A DNA stretch of 64,000 bases, from NCBI GenBank assembly GCA_947501105.1, contig CANMUP010000003.1, positions 1 to 64,000 of the forward strand. The letters are read 5' to 3'. The translations under genes were made by a program, and so were the position numbers. The DNA comes from an uncultured Flaviramulus sp. Its GTDB lineage: Bacteria > Bacteroidota > Bacteroidia > Flavobacteriales > Flavobacteriaceae. The number at the start of each line of letters is the position of its first letter. The stretch's first letter is position 1. The notes below the pieces were generated by a model, which was not told where the DNA came from, did not search any database, and worked only from the letters and a program-made list of their open reading frames with translations. Below, in pieces: positions 1-8,274 of this stretch.

Positions 1-254
1 GAACCAAAGTATCCGTCACCATCAGCATCCACTCCTAAGTACCATACGGTAGCCGGATTAATAGACGCTCCAGTAACTGGTGTATCATCACAATCATCAA
101 CAGTCGGAGCCACGGTAGAATATCCACCAGGGTTCGTACACTGCGTTGCGGTTAATTGCGAACCAAAGTATCCGTCACCATCAGCATCCACTCCTAAGTA
201 CCATACGGTAGCCGGATTAATAGACGCTCCAGTAACTGGTGTATCATCACAATC
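1..254. repeat. Tandem coding repeat, 159-base period (MopE-type units)
   Basis: Bases 1-95 recur without a mismatch at 160-254, a period of 159 bases or 53 codons. The copies diverge after that. They encode the C-terminal units of the M14 protein with DADGDGYFGS and DDCDDTPVTGAS motifs on the minus strand. A more degenerate unit (DADGDTYGNP) lies next to them at about 290-350. The array is open at the left edge, so the copy number is unknown. Confidence 0.9.
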
Positions 255-3200
255 TGTATTGTCAAGTACATAACCTGCTGGTTGAGAAGCAGCAACTTGA
301 CTGACTGAAGGGTTGCCGTATGTGTCACCATCAGCATCTTGATACCATGTTATTGAAGACACATCTGCAGTTAAATTAATTTCATCAATTGCAATGTCAC
401 TACTCCATGTTGTTCCAGTAGTTCCTGAAAAACGTAATTTGATGACTTGGCCATCATAATTACTTAAGTTTATAGTTTGCTGTAACCAAGCATCTGTTTG
501 GTTTGCTTGCTGTTGCCCACTAAGTATTGGAGTGTTTGTTACGGTATTTCCATTTGCATCTAATTGATTCCACGTCGAACCATTATCAATGCTTAAATCG
601 ACTGAAAGATCACCCATTGCATCTCCAACCATATGATAATAGAATGAAAAGTTTGTATTCTGATATCCAGTTAAATCAATACATGGACTAATCATGGTAA
701 CAGTAACATTTTGTCCAATGTTTGTTGTTGTATTTGCATTTGAAGCTTCAGTGTATAAATAATTTCCTCCGCCAGTAAAATCATCAGTTGGACCAGTTCC
801 AGTTGAAATCGTTCCGCCTGAATTTAAAGTCCAATCTTCATAGTTAGTTCCTGCAATATCATTTGCACCTTGAGTCCAATCTCCAATACCAGAGTCGAAA
901 TTTTCAGCGTATGGGAATGATGAAATTGTTGTTCCAGTACAAGGGACAGGAGTTGCAGTTGTAAAATTAGTGGAAGTACTATATGAAGATGTACTACTTG
1001 TACATCGTGTTCTTACTTGTACTTCATAATTAGTAGATGCTGTTAAGCCTGAAATATTGTAGCTATTTGTTGATATATCTGTTACTTCTGTCCATGTTCC
1101 AGAACTAGTTTCTTTGTATCTAATATCATAAGTCGCAGAAGGAATGTTATCCCAACTTGCTGTAGCAGATACCGTTGTAATAGAGTTTACAACTAAGTTT
1201 GTAGGTGGATTTGTATTATCACATGGTATTTGAATGCTTAATATTTTAAAATCATCAATAAAAAAACCATCGGCATTGGCAGAGTAATTTTCAAATGCAT
1301 TACCAGAATCTGAAGCAAATCTAAATCTAAATTGTGCATTGGTAGCACCATTTAAAAAACTGTTGTTTGAGGCGTCAATAACAATTTCTTCCATAACCCA
1401 ATTATCCATTCGGTCACCATCATAAACTACTCCAGAACTATTGCTATCCTGAAAAGAGGCACTACCTCCTTTTGCATCATGACCATTAGTACCACTTGTA
1501 GAACTAGGTTTATTGTATTTTCCACAAAGTGATTGCCATGTGCTTCCATCTGTAGACCCTAGTAATTCTACAAAATCATAATTACGCTCTAAATCCCATT
1601 TTGTGTAAAATTGTACTAATACCTCGCTAGAGCTAGAAAGATCATAAGACGCTGTTGTTGTTAAAGTATTAATATCACTGGCTCCATACTGAGCGATTGA
1701 ATTCCCACCCAATTTTATACCGTTGCTACCATTGTATTTTGCGGCAGTATTGTTTGAAGCTGTCCAAGACGTAGTACCTGCTACTACATTAACATTCCAA
1801 TTTGTTAATCCTGATTCTGCATCATCTGAAAATAGAACAGAAGGTTGGTAATATTTTTCAAAGTTGACATTGTAGAATACATTAGTTCCATCAGAAACTT
1901 GAACGTTATATTCAATTTTATCGTTTGGAGCAATTGAAGGATTAAGGGTTAATGCAACAGTAAGACTTTGTTGCTCTAAAATATTAATACTCGACGTACT
2001 AACTGGGGCACCTACTGAAGCAATATTGCTAGAGATAGGTGTAACGGTAATTGTGAAATCACTAGTAGTTTGCCCTAAACGCTCAATTCCAAATGCTAGG
2101 TTAGGGGATAAGCTATTTATATCAGATTGTGTTAAATCATGAAACTTAGCATATTTACCTGCATAATAAGCTGTGGTTAATGAGATACGCATCGCTCTTT
2201 TAGCAATAGGAACAATGTCTGTTGTTGGTGGCCAAAAACCAGTACCACCATGTTCTGGTGTTGATGCTAAAACTGTTTTTGTAGAGCCAGTCTGTCCGTT
2301 AGTATCTGCAGAGCCTCCAACCATCCAGTCGTCAGCAATACCGTTTGCTGGTGTAAAAATAGTGGCGCCAGATACATATCTGTTATAACGCGTCATATCT
2401 TCATGCCACTTATGCATTTCGTCTTCTCGTCCTGAAGTGAATGATGGATTTCCTCCATAGGGATGTGGAATAGAATTAGCAGATGTATGATTCATCAAGC
2501 AAGTCTTAAAATCTCTGCTTTCTACAAACTCTTTAATAATTTGTGATTCTGGTTCAGAAAATGCATTTGGACCTCTGTAAGAATCACTTGTTGGAGTCCC
2601 AGAAGAACCTGAACCGGCTGTACCCCAGAAATAATCAAAGTTTCTATTTAAATCAACTCCTCTATTTGAAGAAGTGTTACCTGTTCCTCCAGTACTTGGT
2701 CTTAAATTTTTACGTTGCATTCCACCACCGTCTCCAGCTGTGTTATCATCAATGTGTTCATTCCATCTTAATCCATCTGGGTTTACTACAGGAATAAAAT
2801 ATAATTCGTTATTATCAACAAGGTTTTTTATGGCGTCATTTGTAGCATAATTTTCTAGTAAATACCACATGAAGTATATGTTACTCATTAAACTACCAAC
2901 CTCTCTAGCATGAATCATAGAGGTAAAAAGAGATTGAGGGTTTGTGCCTTCTGGATTTGCTTGATTTCCAGTAATTCTTACATAATATACAGTTTTAGGA
3001 TCCCAAAATGTTGTTCCTTGTCCACTATAAGTTTGACCGTTATTAGTTATTGAACTAGCAGGATTTCCCCAAGTTGTTATACCAGTAGAAGAAGCATCCG
3101 CTTTTGCAGAAATTAAACCTGGATATAAAGATCGCATTTGATCAAGTTCTGCTTCCATTTCACTAACGGTTAAGCAGCCTCCCATGGTTCCTAGGTTAAA

Positions 3201-3659
3201 ATTAGTAGGGGTTGCCCAATCTATTTCATCACACCCAACATATTCTAAAAAATTATCTAATACTGTACTAGACACTGATTTTGAAGTCAATGATCCTTTA
3301 GAGCCTTTAGATAATAATGTTTTACTTCTAGTTCTCGATTTTTCTGTTTGAATGTTTGTTAGAGCCTCATCACGAGTACGTTCTGATCTTTCTGAATAAA
3401 ATTTTGTTAAATCTTCGATGACAACATTATAGTTTATACCATTATCATCTAATAGTTTTAATTCAAATTCTGATAACTCTAAAATAAGTTTATCATGATC
3501 ATGATTTACTCCACAACTTAAATCAATACCTTTTTCTGATATTTGTTTTTGTAAAGCTTGTGAAGGATTGCTAATAGCAATCCTTTTATATTTCTCTTGA
3601 GAGAAAGTAAATTGAGCTATTAATAAAAATAATGCACTTACGAGAGTAATTTTTTTCAT
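1..3659 (-). CDS. Secreted multidomain M14 zinc carboxypeptidase, 3' end beyond the left edge
   Basis: The minus-strand frame is open from ATG at 3657-3659 to the left edge, giving about 1219 visible residues. A signal peptide (MKKITLVSALFLLIAQFTFS) is followed by a propeptide-like stretch to about residue 155. The M14 domain follows: HxxE zinc ligands H250 and E253 (HAREV), an NPDG and GVDLNRNFD block near residues 295-335, third ligand H391 (NHTSAN) and catalytic E469 (TPEHGG). Beyond about residue 530 come beta-sandwich modules, a fibronectin type III-like unit (around residues 800-900), a MAM/discoidin-like unit, and calcium- or metal-binding MopE-type repeats with DADGDGYFGS. Expected role: extracellular cleavage of C-terminal residues from peptides. 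The C-terminus, where a type IX secretion sorting signal would sit, lies outside the window. It is divergent from the glycan locus and may be independent of it, although protein cleavage would complement glycan removal from glycoproteins. The family call is firm; the substrate is unknown. Confidence 0.93.
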   Translation of the reverse strand, partial: MKKITLVSALFLLIAQFTFSQEKYKRIAISNPSQALQKQISEKGIDLSCGVNHDHDKLILELSEFELKLLDDNGINYNVVIEDLTKFYSERSERTRDEALTNIQTEKSRTRSKTLLSKGSKGSLTSKSVSSTVLDNFLEYVGCDEIDWATPTNFNLGTMGGCLTVSEMEAELDQMRSLYPGLISAKADASSTGITTWGNPASSITNNGQTYSGQGTTFWDPKTVYYVRITGNQANPEGTNPQSLFTSMIHAREVGSLMSNIYFMWYLLENYATNDAIKNLVDNNELYFIPVVNPDGLRWNEHIDDNTAGDGGGMQRKNLRPSTGGTGNTSSNRGVDLNRNFDYFWGTAGSGSSGTPTSDSYRGPNAFSEPESQIIKEFVESRDFKTCLMNHTSANSIPHPYGGNPSFTSGREDEMHKWHEDMTRYNRYVSGATIFTPANGIADDWMVGGSADTNGQTGSTKTVLASTPEHGGTGFWPPTTDIVPIAKRAMRISLTTAYYAGKYAKFHDLTQSDINSLSPNLAFGIERLGQTTSDFTITVTPISSNIASVGAPVSTSSINILEQQSLTVALTLNPSIAPNDKIEYNVQVSDGTNVFYNVNFEKYYQPSVLFSDDAESGLTNWNVNVVAGTTSWTASNNTAAKYNGSNGIKLGGNSIAQYGASDINTLTTTASYDLSSSSEVLVQFYTKWDLERNYDFVELLGSTDGSTWQSLCGKYNKPSSTSGTNGHDAKGGSASFQDSNSSGVVYDGDRMDNWVMEEIVIDASNNSFLNGATNAQFRFRFASDSGNAFENYSANADGFFIDDFKILSIQIPCDNTNPPTNLVVNSITTVSATASWDNIPSATYDIRYKETSSGTWTEVTDISTNSYNISGLTASTNYEVQVRTRCTSSTSSYSTSTNFTTATPVPCTGTTISSFPYAENFDSGIGDWTQGANDIAGTNYEDWTLNSGGTISTGTGPTDDFTGGGNYLYTEASNANTTTNIGQNVTVTMISPCIDLTGYQNTNFSFYYHMVGDAMGDLSVDLSIDNGSTWNQLDANGNTVTNTPILSGQQQANQTDAWLQQTINLSNYDGQVIKLRFSGTTGTTWSSDIAIDEINLTADVSSITWYQDADGDTYGNPSVSQVAASQPAGYVLDNTDCDDTPVTGASINPATVWYLGVDADGDGYFGSQLTATQCTNPGGYSTVAPTVDDCDDTPVTGASINPATVWYLGVDADGDGYFG

Positions 3660-3879
3660 CAGACTTGGGATTTTTTAATGAATTTTTATGGCGCTAATAT
3701 ATAATAATAATTAAAAAAACTCCATGAAATGCATAAAAAATCGATGAAATGCAATAACTCAAAATTAATGATTTAACATGAATCCTAGTGAATTAGGTAA
3801 TTCAATAACTTTTTTGCTTAAATATTACTAAATTAAAAATCTTTACTTTTATATGTTTTTAAAAATAAATTTTATCATT
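3660..3879. promoter_or_regulatory. Divergent intergenic region with a 20-base direct repeat
   Basis: This 220-base A+T-rich gap separates the minus-strand M14 gene from the first plus-strand gene, so it should hold both promoters. The decamer ATGAAATGCA occurs at 3724-3733 and again at 3744-3753, a spacing of exactly 20 bases or about two helical turns, which would suit a dimeric DNA-binding protein. No convincing pair of -33 and -7 boxes could be assigned. The regulatory role is inferred. Confidence 0.4.
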
Positions 3880-4797
3880 ATGCGCTTACTTTTCTTATTA
3901 TTATTAGCTATTTTTATTACAAATTGTAAAGAACCCCAACCTTATACCTTCAAGGTAATGGCGTGGAATATATTACATGGTGCAAACGATATTCCTAACG
4001 GAAGAGAAAAAGCTATTGAGATTATACGAGAAATCAATCCAGATGTTATTTTAATGGTGGAAACATATGGTTCTGGGAAAGAAATTGCTGAGACCTTAGG
4101 GTATAATTTTCACTTAATTGCTCCAGAAGGTACTCCATTAGATGATAAAGGTACCAACCTATCAATTTTTTCAAAGTTTCCTTTTGGCGAACGTATTGAT
4201 ACTGAATATCCTTTTTATTTAGGAGGAAGGGAAGTTATTGTGAATAGTGAAAAAATTAGATTTTTCTCTAATTGGTTTCATTATTTACCATGGGATAATG
4301 AACCTGAAAAAATGGGTAAAACTGCTGAAGAATTACTTGTATGGGAAAAGAATGGAAAGCGTAATGAAATGATACAAAAAGTATTGCCATACATAAGGAA
4401 ATATGCAAAAGAAACAGAATCAATGCCAATGATTTTTGGAGGCGACATGAATACAGCTTCTCATTTAGATTGGGATGAAAACACTAAAGCACTACACAAT
4501 AATTTAGTGGTTCCTTGGAGAGCAACTAAGGTTTTAGAAGAAATTGGATTTATTGATTCTTATAGAACTTTAAACCCAGACCCAATAACACACGCAGGAA
4601 TTACATGGGATGCTGAAGGTAAAGTTGATTCTCATAGAATAGATTACATTTTCCATAAAGGCCCTAAGTTAAAAGCTGTAAAATCTAAAACTTATAATGC
4701 CTTCTTTAATAAGCCTATTAAAATAAATGATAAAGAGATTATTTTCCCTTCAGATCATGGTTTCGTAGTAACTGATTATCAATTATTAAAAAACTAA
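3880..4797 (+). CDS. EEP-fold (endonuclease/exonuclease/phosphatase) lipoprotein
   Basis: A 305-residue protein if translation starts at the ATG at 3880, which gives a compact lipoprotein signal (MRLLFLLLLAIFITNC). An in-frame ATG at 3853 would add nine residues before it. The EEP motifs are present in order: MAWNILHGAN, PDVILMVETYGSG (metal-binding Glu), FGGDMNTASHLD (catalytic Asp and Asn), SHRIDYIFHKG and FPSDHGFVVTDY (Asp-His pair). The family hydrolyses phosphodiester or phosphomonoester bonds in nucleic acids, inositol lipids or other phosphates. Export to the envelope and the position beside glycosidase genes argue against DNA repair and allow a phosphoglycan or phospholipid substrate, but that is inference. 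It is one of four EEP proteins in the window, and the only one with a Cys lipidation site. Confidence 0.85.
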   Translation: MRLLFLLLLAIFITNCKEPQPYTFKVMAWNILHGANDIPNGREKAIEIIREINPDVILMVETYGSGKEIAETLGYNFHLIAPEGTPLDDKGTNLSIFSKFPFGERIDTEYPFYLGGREVIVNSEKIRFFSNWFHYLPWDNEPEKMGKTAEELLVWEKNGKRNEMIQKVLPYIRKYAKETESMPMIFGGDMNTASHLDWDENTKALHNNLVVPWRATKVLEEIGFIDSYRTLNPDPITHAGITWDAEGKVDSHRIDYIFHKGPKLKAVKSKTYNAFFNKPIKINDKEIIFPSDHGFVVTDYQLLKN

Positions 4798-4998
4798 TAA
4801 GTTTATAATTTATAGCTTTTACGAGTTTTATTTTGTGCATATTATGCATTACAAACAACTTTTCGAAATTATTATTGGTACAAAATAGTATTATAAAAGG
4901 CTGATAAATTTGTGGTTAGAGGTGTATGCATCCTTTATATTTGTCAATCAAATTAATTATATATGTTAATAATAATACTAAACTTAAAAAAATAATAC

Positions 4999-5006
4999 TA
5001 AATTTG
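4999..5006 (+). promoter_or_regulatory. Candidate Bacteroidota -7 box upstream of the GH20 gene
   Basis: TAAATTTG matches the Bacteroidota -7 consensus TAnnTTTG exactly, 43 bases before the GH20 start codon in the 252-base gap after the first EEP gene. The 12-mer AATAATACTAAA occurs at 4971 and again at 4991, the second copy running into the box. No TTTG-type -33 element sits at the expected distance, so the call is weak in such A+T-rich sequence. Confidence 0.35.
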
Positions 5007-5049
5007 TGTTCGAGCACACTAATGTATTATTCAATTTTAATCTTAAAAC

Positions 5050-6675
5050 ATGCAAACAATTTATCGTTTAACCCTTGTAATTATTTTGTTAAGTAGTTGC
5101 AATGAAAAAAACAAAACATTTTCAGAATCAGAAATAGCAATTCTTCCTCAACCATCTTCTGTGGTTTTAGGTGAATTTTCATTCTCATTAGAAGATAACA
5201 TGACTATTTATGGTGATACTAAAGAAGCTAAAAATGTAATTGATTATTTTACTAAATCTGTTAAGGATTCAATAAAAATAAATCTTCAGAAAACCGATAA
5301 AGAAAATGCAGACATAGTATTTAAATTAAACCCATCACTAAATGATGACGAATACGATTTGAATATTGATCCAAAACAAATAGTAGTTAACGCTAATGGA
5401 TATGGAGGGTTTTTCTATGGTGTGCAAACTTTAAAACAACTACTAGCAAAAGAATTTTCAGAAGAAAAAAATGAAACTAAATACTTAATACCTACGGTTA
5501 ATATTAAAGATGGACCACGTTTTAAATGGCGAGCTTATATGTTGGATGAGTCACGATATTTTCATGGCGAGAAGTTTGTAAAGCAAATGCTAGATCAAAT
5601 GGCATTGTTAAAAATGAATGTATTTCATTGGCATTTAACAGATGATGCTGGATGGCGTATAGAAATAAAAAAATACCCTTTATTGACTAAAGTTGGTGCA
5701 TTTCGATCAGATAGCGAAATTGAAACTTGGAAAAGCGGTAAAACTTCAGGTAAGTCGCATGGAGGTTTTTATACTCAAGAACAGATAAAAAATATTGTTG
5801 CTTATGCAGAAGAAAGAAATATTACTATAATTCCAGAGTTTGAAATGCCTGGGCATTCTAGTGCAGCAATTGCAGCTTATACTTGGTTGGGAACAGCAGG
5901 AAAAGATATTGATGTTCCTGTTAAATTTGGTAGGCATTATGATAATTATGATGTAACCAAACCAGAAGTCGTTCAATTTATTAAAGATGTTTTAACCGAG
6001 ATGTTTGAGTTATTTCCATCTAAAGTTATTCATATAGGTGGTGACGAAGTGGGGTATAAATCGTGGGAAGATGCAAAGCATGTTCAAAAATACATGAAAG
6101 AAAACAATATAAAGACTCCTGCAGATTTACAAATAGCTTTTACAAATGATATCTCAAAATTTATAGAAGCTAACGGAAGGCGCATGATGGGGTGGAATGA
6201 AATTATGGGAATTAATATTCATAAAGGTTTTGAAGAAAAAAAGCATGACAAAGAAGCAGAGACCGAGTTGGCTAAAAATGTAGTTGTACATTTTTGGAAA
6301 GGAAATTTAGATTTAGCAACTCAAGCTGCTGAAAAAGGCTATGGCATTGTAAATTCATTGCATAGTAATACATATTTAGATTATGGGTATAAGAATATTA
6401 GTCTAGAAAAGGCTTATGATTTTAACCCTATTCCAAAAGGACTTGAGGAGAAATATCACGATAATGTTTATGGATTAGGTTGTCAAATGTGGAGCGAATG
6501 GACTCCTACAAATGATGATGTTGAAAGGCAAACATTTCCTAGAATTGCTGCATTTGCAGAAGTTGGATGGACTTCATTAGAAAACAAAGATTATAAGAGT
6601 TTTGAACTAGCCCTTAAGAAAATTCAAAAACATTGGGATAGTTTGGGAATCAACTATTATAAAGGTGCTGAATAA
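5050..6675 (+). CDS. GH20 beta-N-acetylhexosaminidase lipoprotein
   Basis: A 541-residue lipoprotein (signal ending LLSSC). Residues about 30-150 form the GH20b-like N-terminal domain and residues about 155-520 the catalytic barrel. Visible signatures are FHWHLTDDAGWRIEI and the catalytic Asp-Glu pair D332-E333 in HIGGDEVGYKSW, with a later WSEWTPT segment at the active site. The family removes terminal beta-linked GlcNAc or GalNAc by substrate-assisted catalysis, probably in the periplasm or on the outer membrane. It starts a tight run with the sulfatase (20 bases) and GH123-like gene. It lacks the chitobiase-type and discoidin-like C-terminal modules carried by the other two GH20 proteins here. 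The family is certain; the linkage is not. Confidence 0.95.
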   Translation: MQTIYRLTLVIILLSSCNEKNKTFSESEIAILPQPSSVVLGEFSFSLEDNMTIYGDTKEAKNVIDYFTKSVKDSIKINLQKTDKENADIVFKLNPSLNDDEYDLNIDPKQIVVNANGYGGFFYGVQTLKQLLAKEFSEEKNETKYLIPTVNIKDGPRFKWRAYMLDESRYFHGEKFVKQMLDQMALLKMNVFHWHLTDDAGWRIEIKKYPLLTKVGAFRSDSEIETWKSGKTSGKSHGGFYTQEQIKNIVAYAEERNITIIPEFEMPGHSSAAIAAYTWLGTAGKDIDVPVKFGRHYDNYDVTKPEVVQFIKDVLTEMFELFPSKVIHIGGDEVGYKSWEDAKHVQKYMKENNIKTPADLQIAFTNDISKFIEANGRRMMGWNEIMGINIHKGFEEKKHDKEAETELAKNVVVHFWKGNLDLATQAAEKGYGIVNSLHSNTYLDYGYKNISLEKAYDFNPIPKGLEEKYHDNVYGLGCQMWSEWTPTNDDVERQTFPRIAAFAEVGWTSLENKDYKSFELALKKIQKHWDSLGINYYKGAE

Positions 6676-6695
6676 AAAAGAAAATTTGAAAACTT

Positions 6696-8258
6696 ATGAT
6701 TAAAATATCAAATAAAATAGCAATACTTCTTTTCTTTTTTATTGCTTTCATTTCTTGTAAACCTGATAAGAAAGAAGAAAAAGCCATTAATAAAAAACCT
6801 AATATCATCTTGTTTATGGTAGATGATATGGGGTGGCAAGATACATCTGTACCTTTTTGGAAAGAAAAAACTGCGCTAAATAATCTTTACCAGACACCAA
6901 ATATGGAACGTCTTGCTAAGCAAGGTATGAAATTTACACAAGCTTATGCCACAGCCGTTTGCTCACCAACAAGAGTGAGTTTGATGACAGGAATGAATGC
7001 AGCAAGACATCGTGTAACAAATTGGACTTTGAGAAGAGGTGTTTCTGCGGTTAAACCACCCAAAGGCTTATTAATGCCTCAGTGGAATTTAAATGGTATT
7101 CAACCAACAGATACGATTGAGCGCTCAACTCATGTTACTACGCTACCGCAAATTCTTAAAGACAATGGTTACTTAACTATTCATACAGGAAAAGCGCATT
7201 TTGGCGCTTTAGGGACTCCCGGAGAAAACCCAATAAATTTAGGATTCGATATTAACATTGCAGGACATGCCGCTGGTGCTCCAGGAAGTTATTATGGAAC
7301 AAAAAACTTTAAAAAAGATATTAATAAAAATAGTATTTGGGATGTTCCCGGTTTAGAAAACTATCACGAAAAGGATATTTTTTTATCTGAAGCTTTAACT
7401 CAAGAATCTATTTTAGCAATAGATAAAGCAATTGAGAGTGAAAAGCCATTTTATTTATATATGGCTCATTATGCAGTGCATACACCAATTCAAGGAGATT
7501 CAAGATACGAACAAAAATATATTGATAAAGGACTTCATCCTATTGAAGCCAAATATGCTTCAATGGTTGAAGGTATGGATAAAAGCCTAGGTGATTTAAT
7601 GAATTATCTTGATGAAAAAAACATTGCTGATAATACTATTATTTTATTTATGTCTGATAATGGAGGCTTAAGTGCTGTTGCCCGTGGAGGTGAAAGGCAT
7701 ACTCATAACAAACCTTTATCAAGCGGAAAAGGATCTGCACACGAAGGAGGTATTAGAGAACCAATGCTTGTAAAATGGCCAGGAAAAGTAAAAGCAAATT
7801 CAACAACTAATGATTTTGTTATTATTGAAGACTTTTTCCCAACTATTATTGAACTTGCTGGAATTGAAGATTATAAAACTGTTCAAAAAGTAGACGGGCA
7901 AAGTTTTACTTCAATACTAAAAGGCAAAAAGAGTAATAACAATAATAGAGCTTTGTTTTGGCATTATCCAAATAATTGGGGACCAACTGGACCAGGAATT
8001 GGAGCATCAAGCACAGTAAGAAAAGGCGATTGGAAATTAATTTACTATCATTTAGATAATCATTTCGAATTATTTAACATAGCTAATGATATTGGTGAAA
8101 CAACAAACTTAGCTACTAAAGAAAAAGAAAAACTTACAGTATTGGCAAAAGAGTTATCGAATTATTTAAGAAGTGTAGATGCACAAATGCCAATACAAAC
8201 AAATACAAATAAACAAGTTCCTTGGCCTGATAATCAAGAGATAATTAGTAATATATAA
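6696..8258 (+). CDS. S1-family sulfatase lipoprotein
   Basis: A 520-residue lipoprotein (signal with FISCK) of the formylglycine-dependent type I sulfatases. The N-terminal metal site is seen in MVDDMGWQDTS and the formylglycine motif C89-S-P-T-R93 is followed by LMTG. FMSDNGG supplies further metal ligands near residue 320. Activity needs an anaerobic or aerobic maturase encoded elsewhere, because none is in the window. The gene sits between a GH20 and a GH123-like gene with short gaps, so the likely substrate is a sulfated N-acetylhexosamine, mannose or fucose on the same glycan, with desulfation coming before exo-cleavage. The subfamily (S1_x) cannot be assigned by eye. It is the only sulfatase gene in the window. 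Confidence 0.93.
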   Translation: MIKISNKIAILLFFFIAFISCKPDKKEEKAINKKPNIILFMVDDMGWQDTSVPFWKEKTALNNLYQTPNMERLAKQGMKFTQAYATAVCSPTRVSLMTGMNAARHRVTNWTLRRGVSAVKPPKGLLMPQWNLNGIQPTDTIERSTHVTTLPQILKDNGYLTIHTGKAHFGALGTPGENPINLGFDINIAGHAAGAPGSYYGTKNFKKDINKNSIWDVPGLENYHEKDIFLSEALTQESILAIDKAIESEKPFYLYMAHYAVHTPIQGDSRYEQKYIDKGLHPIEAKYASMVEGMDKSLGDLMNYLDEKNIADNTIILFMSDNGGLSAVARGGERHTHNKPLSSGKGSAHEGGIREPMLVKWPGKVKANSTTNDFVIIEDFFPTIIELAGIEDYKTVQKVDGQSFTSILKGKKSNNNNRALFWHYPNNWGPTGPGIGASSTVRKGDWKLIYYHLDNHFELFNIANDIGETTNLATKEKEKLTVLAKELSNYLRSVDAQMPIQTNTNKQVPWPDNQEIISNI

Positions 8259-8274
8259 AGAAAAATTGTTTGCT

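Noticed and set aside
1-254. The repeat considered as a CRISPR or non-coding satellite.
   Set aside because: The period is 159 bases, the frame is open throughout, and the peptides are MopE-type repeats.
2173-2797. Short plus-strand frames inside the M14 peptidase gene.
   Set aside because: They lie opposite residues of the zinc carboxypeptidase domain, and the predicted proteins have no domain or signal.
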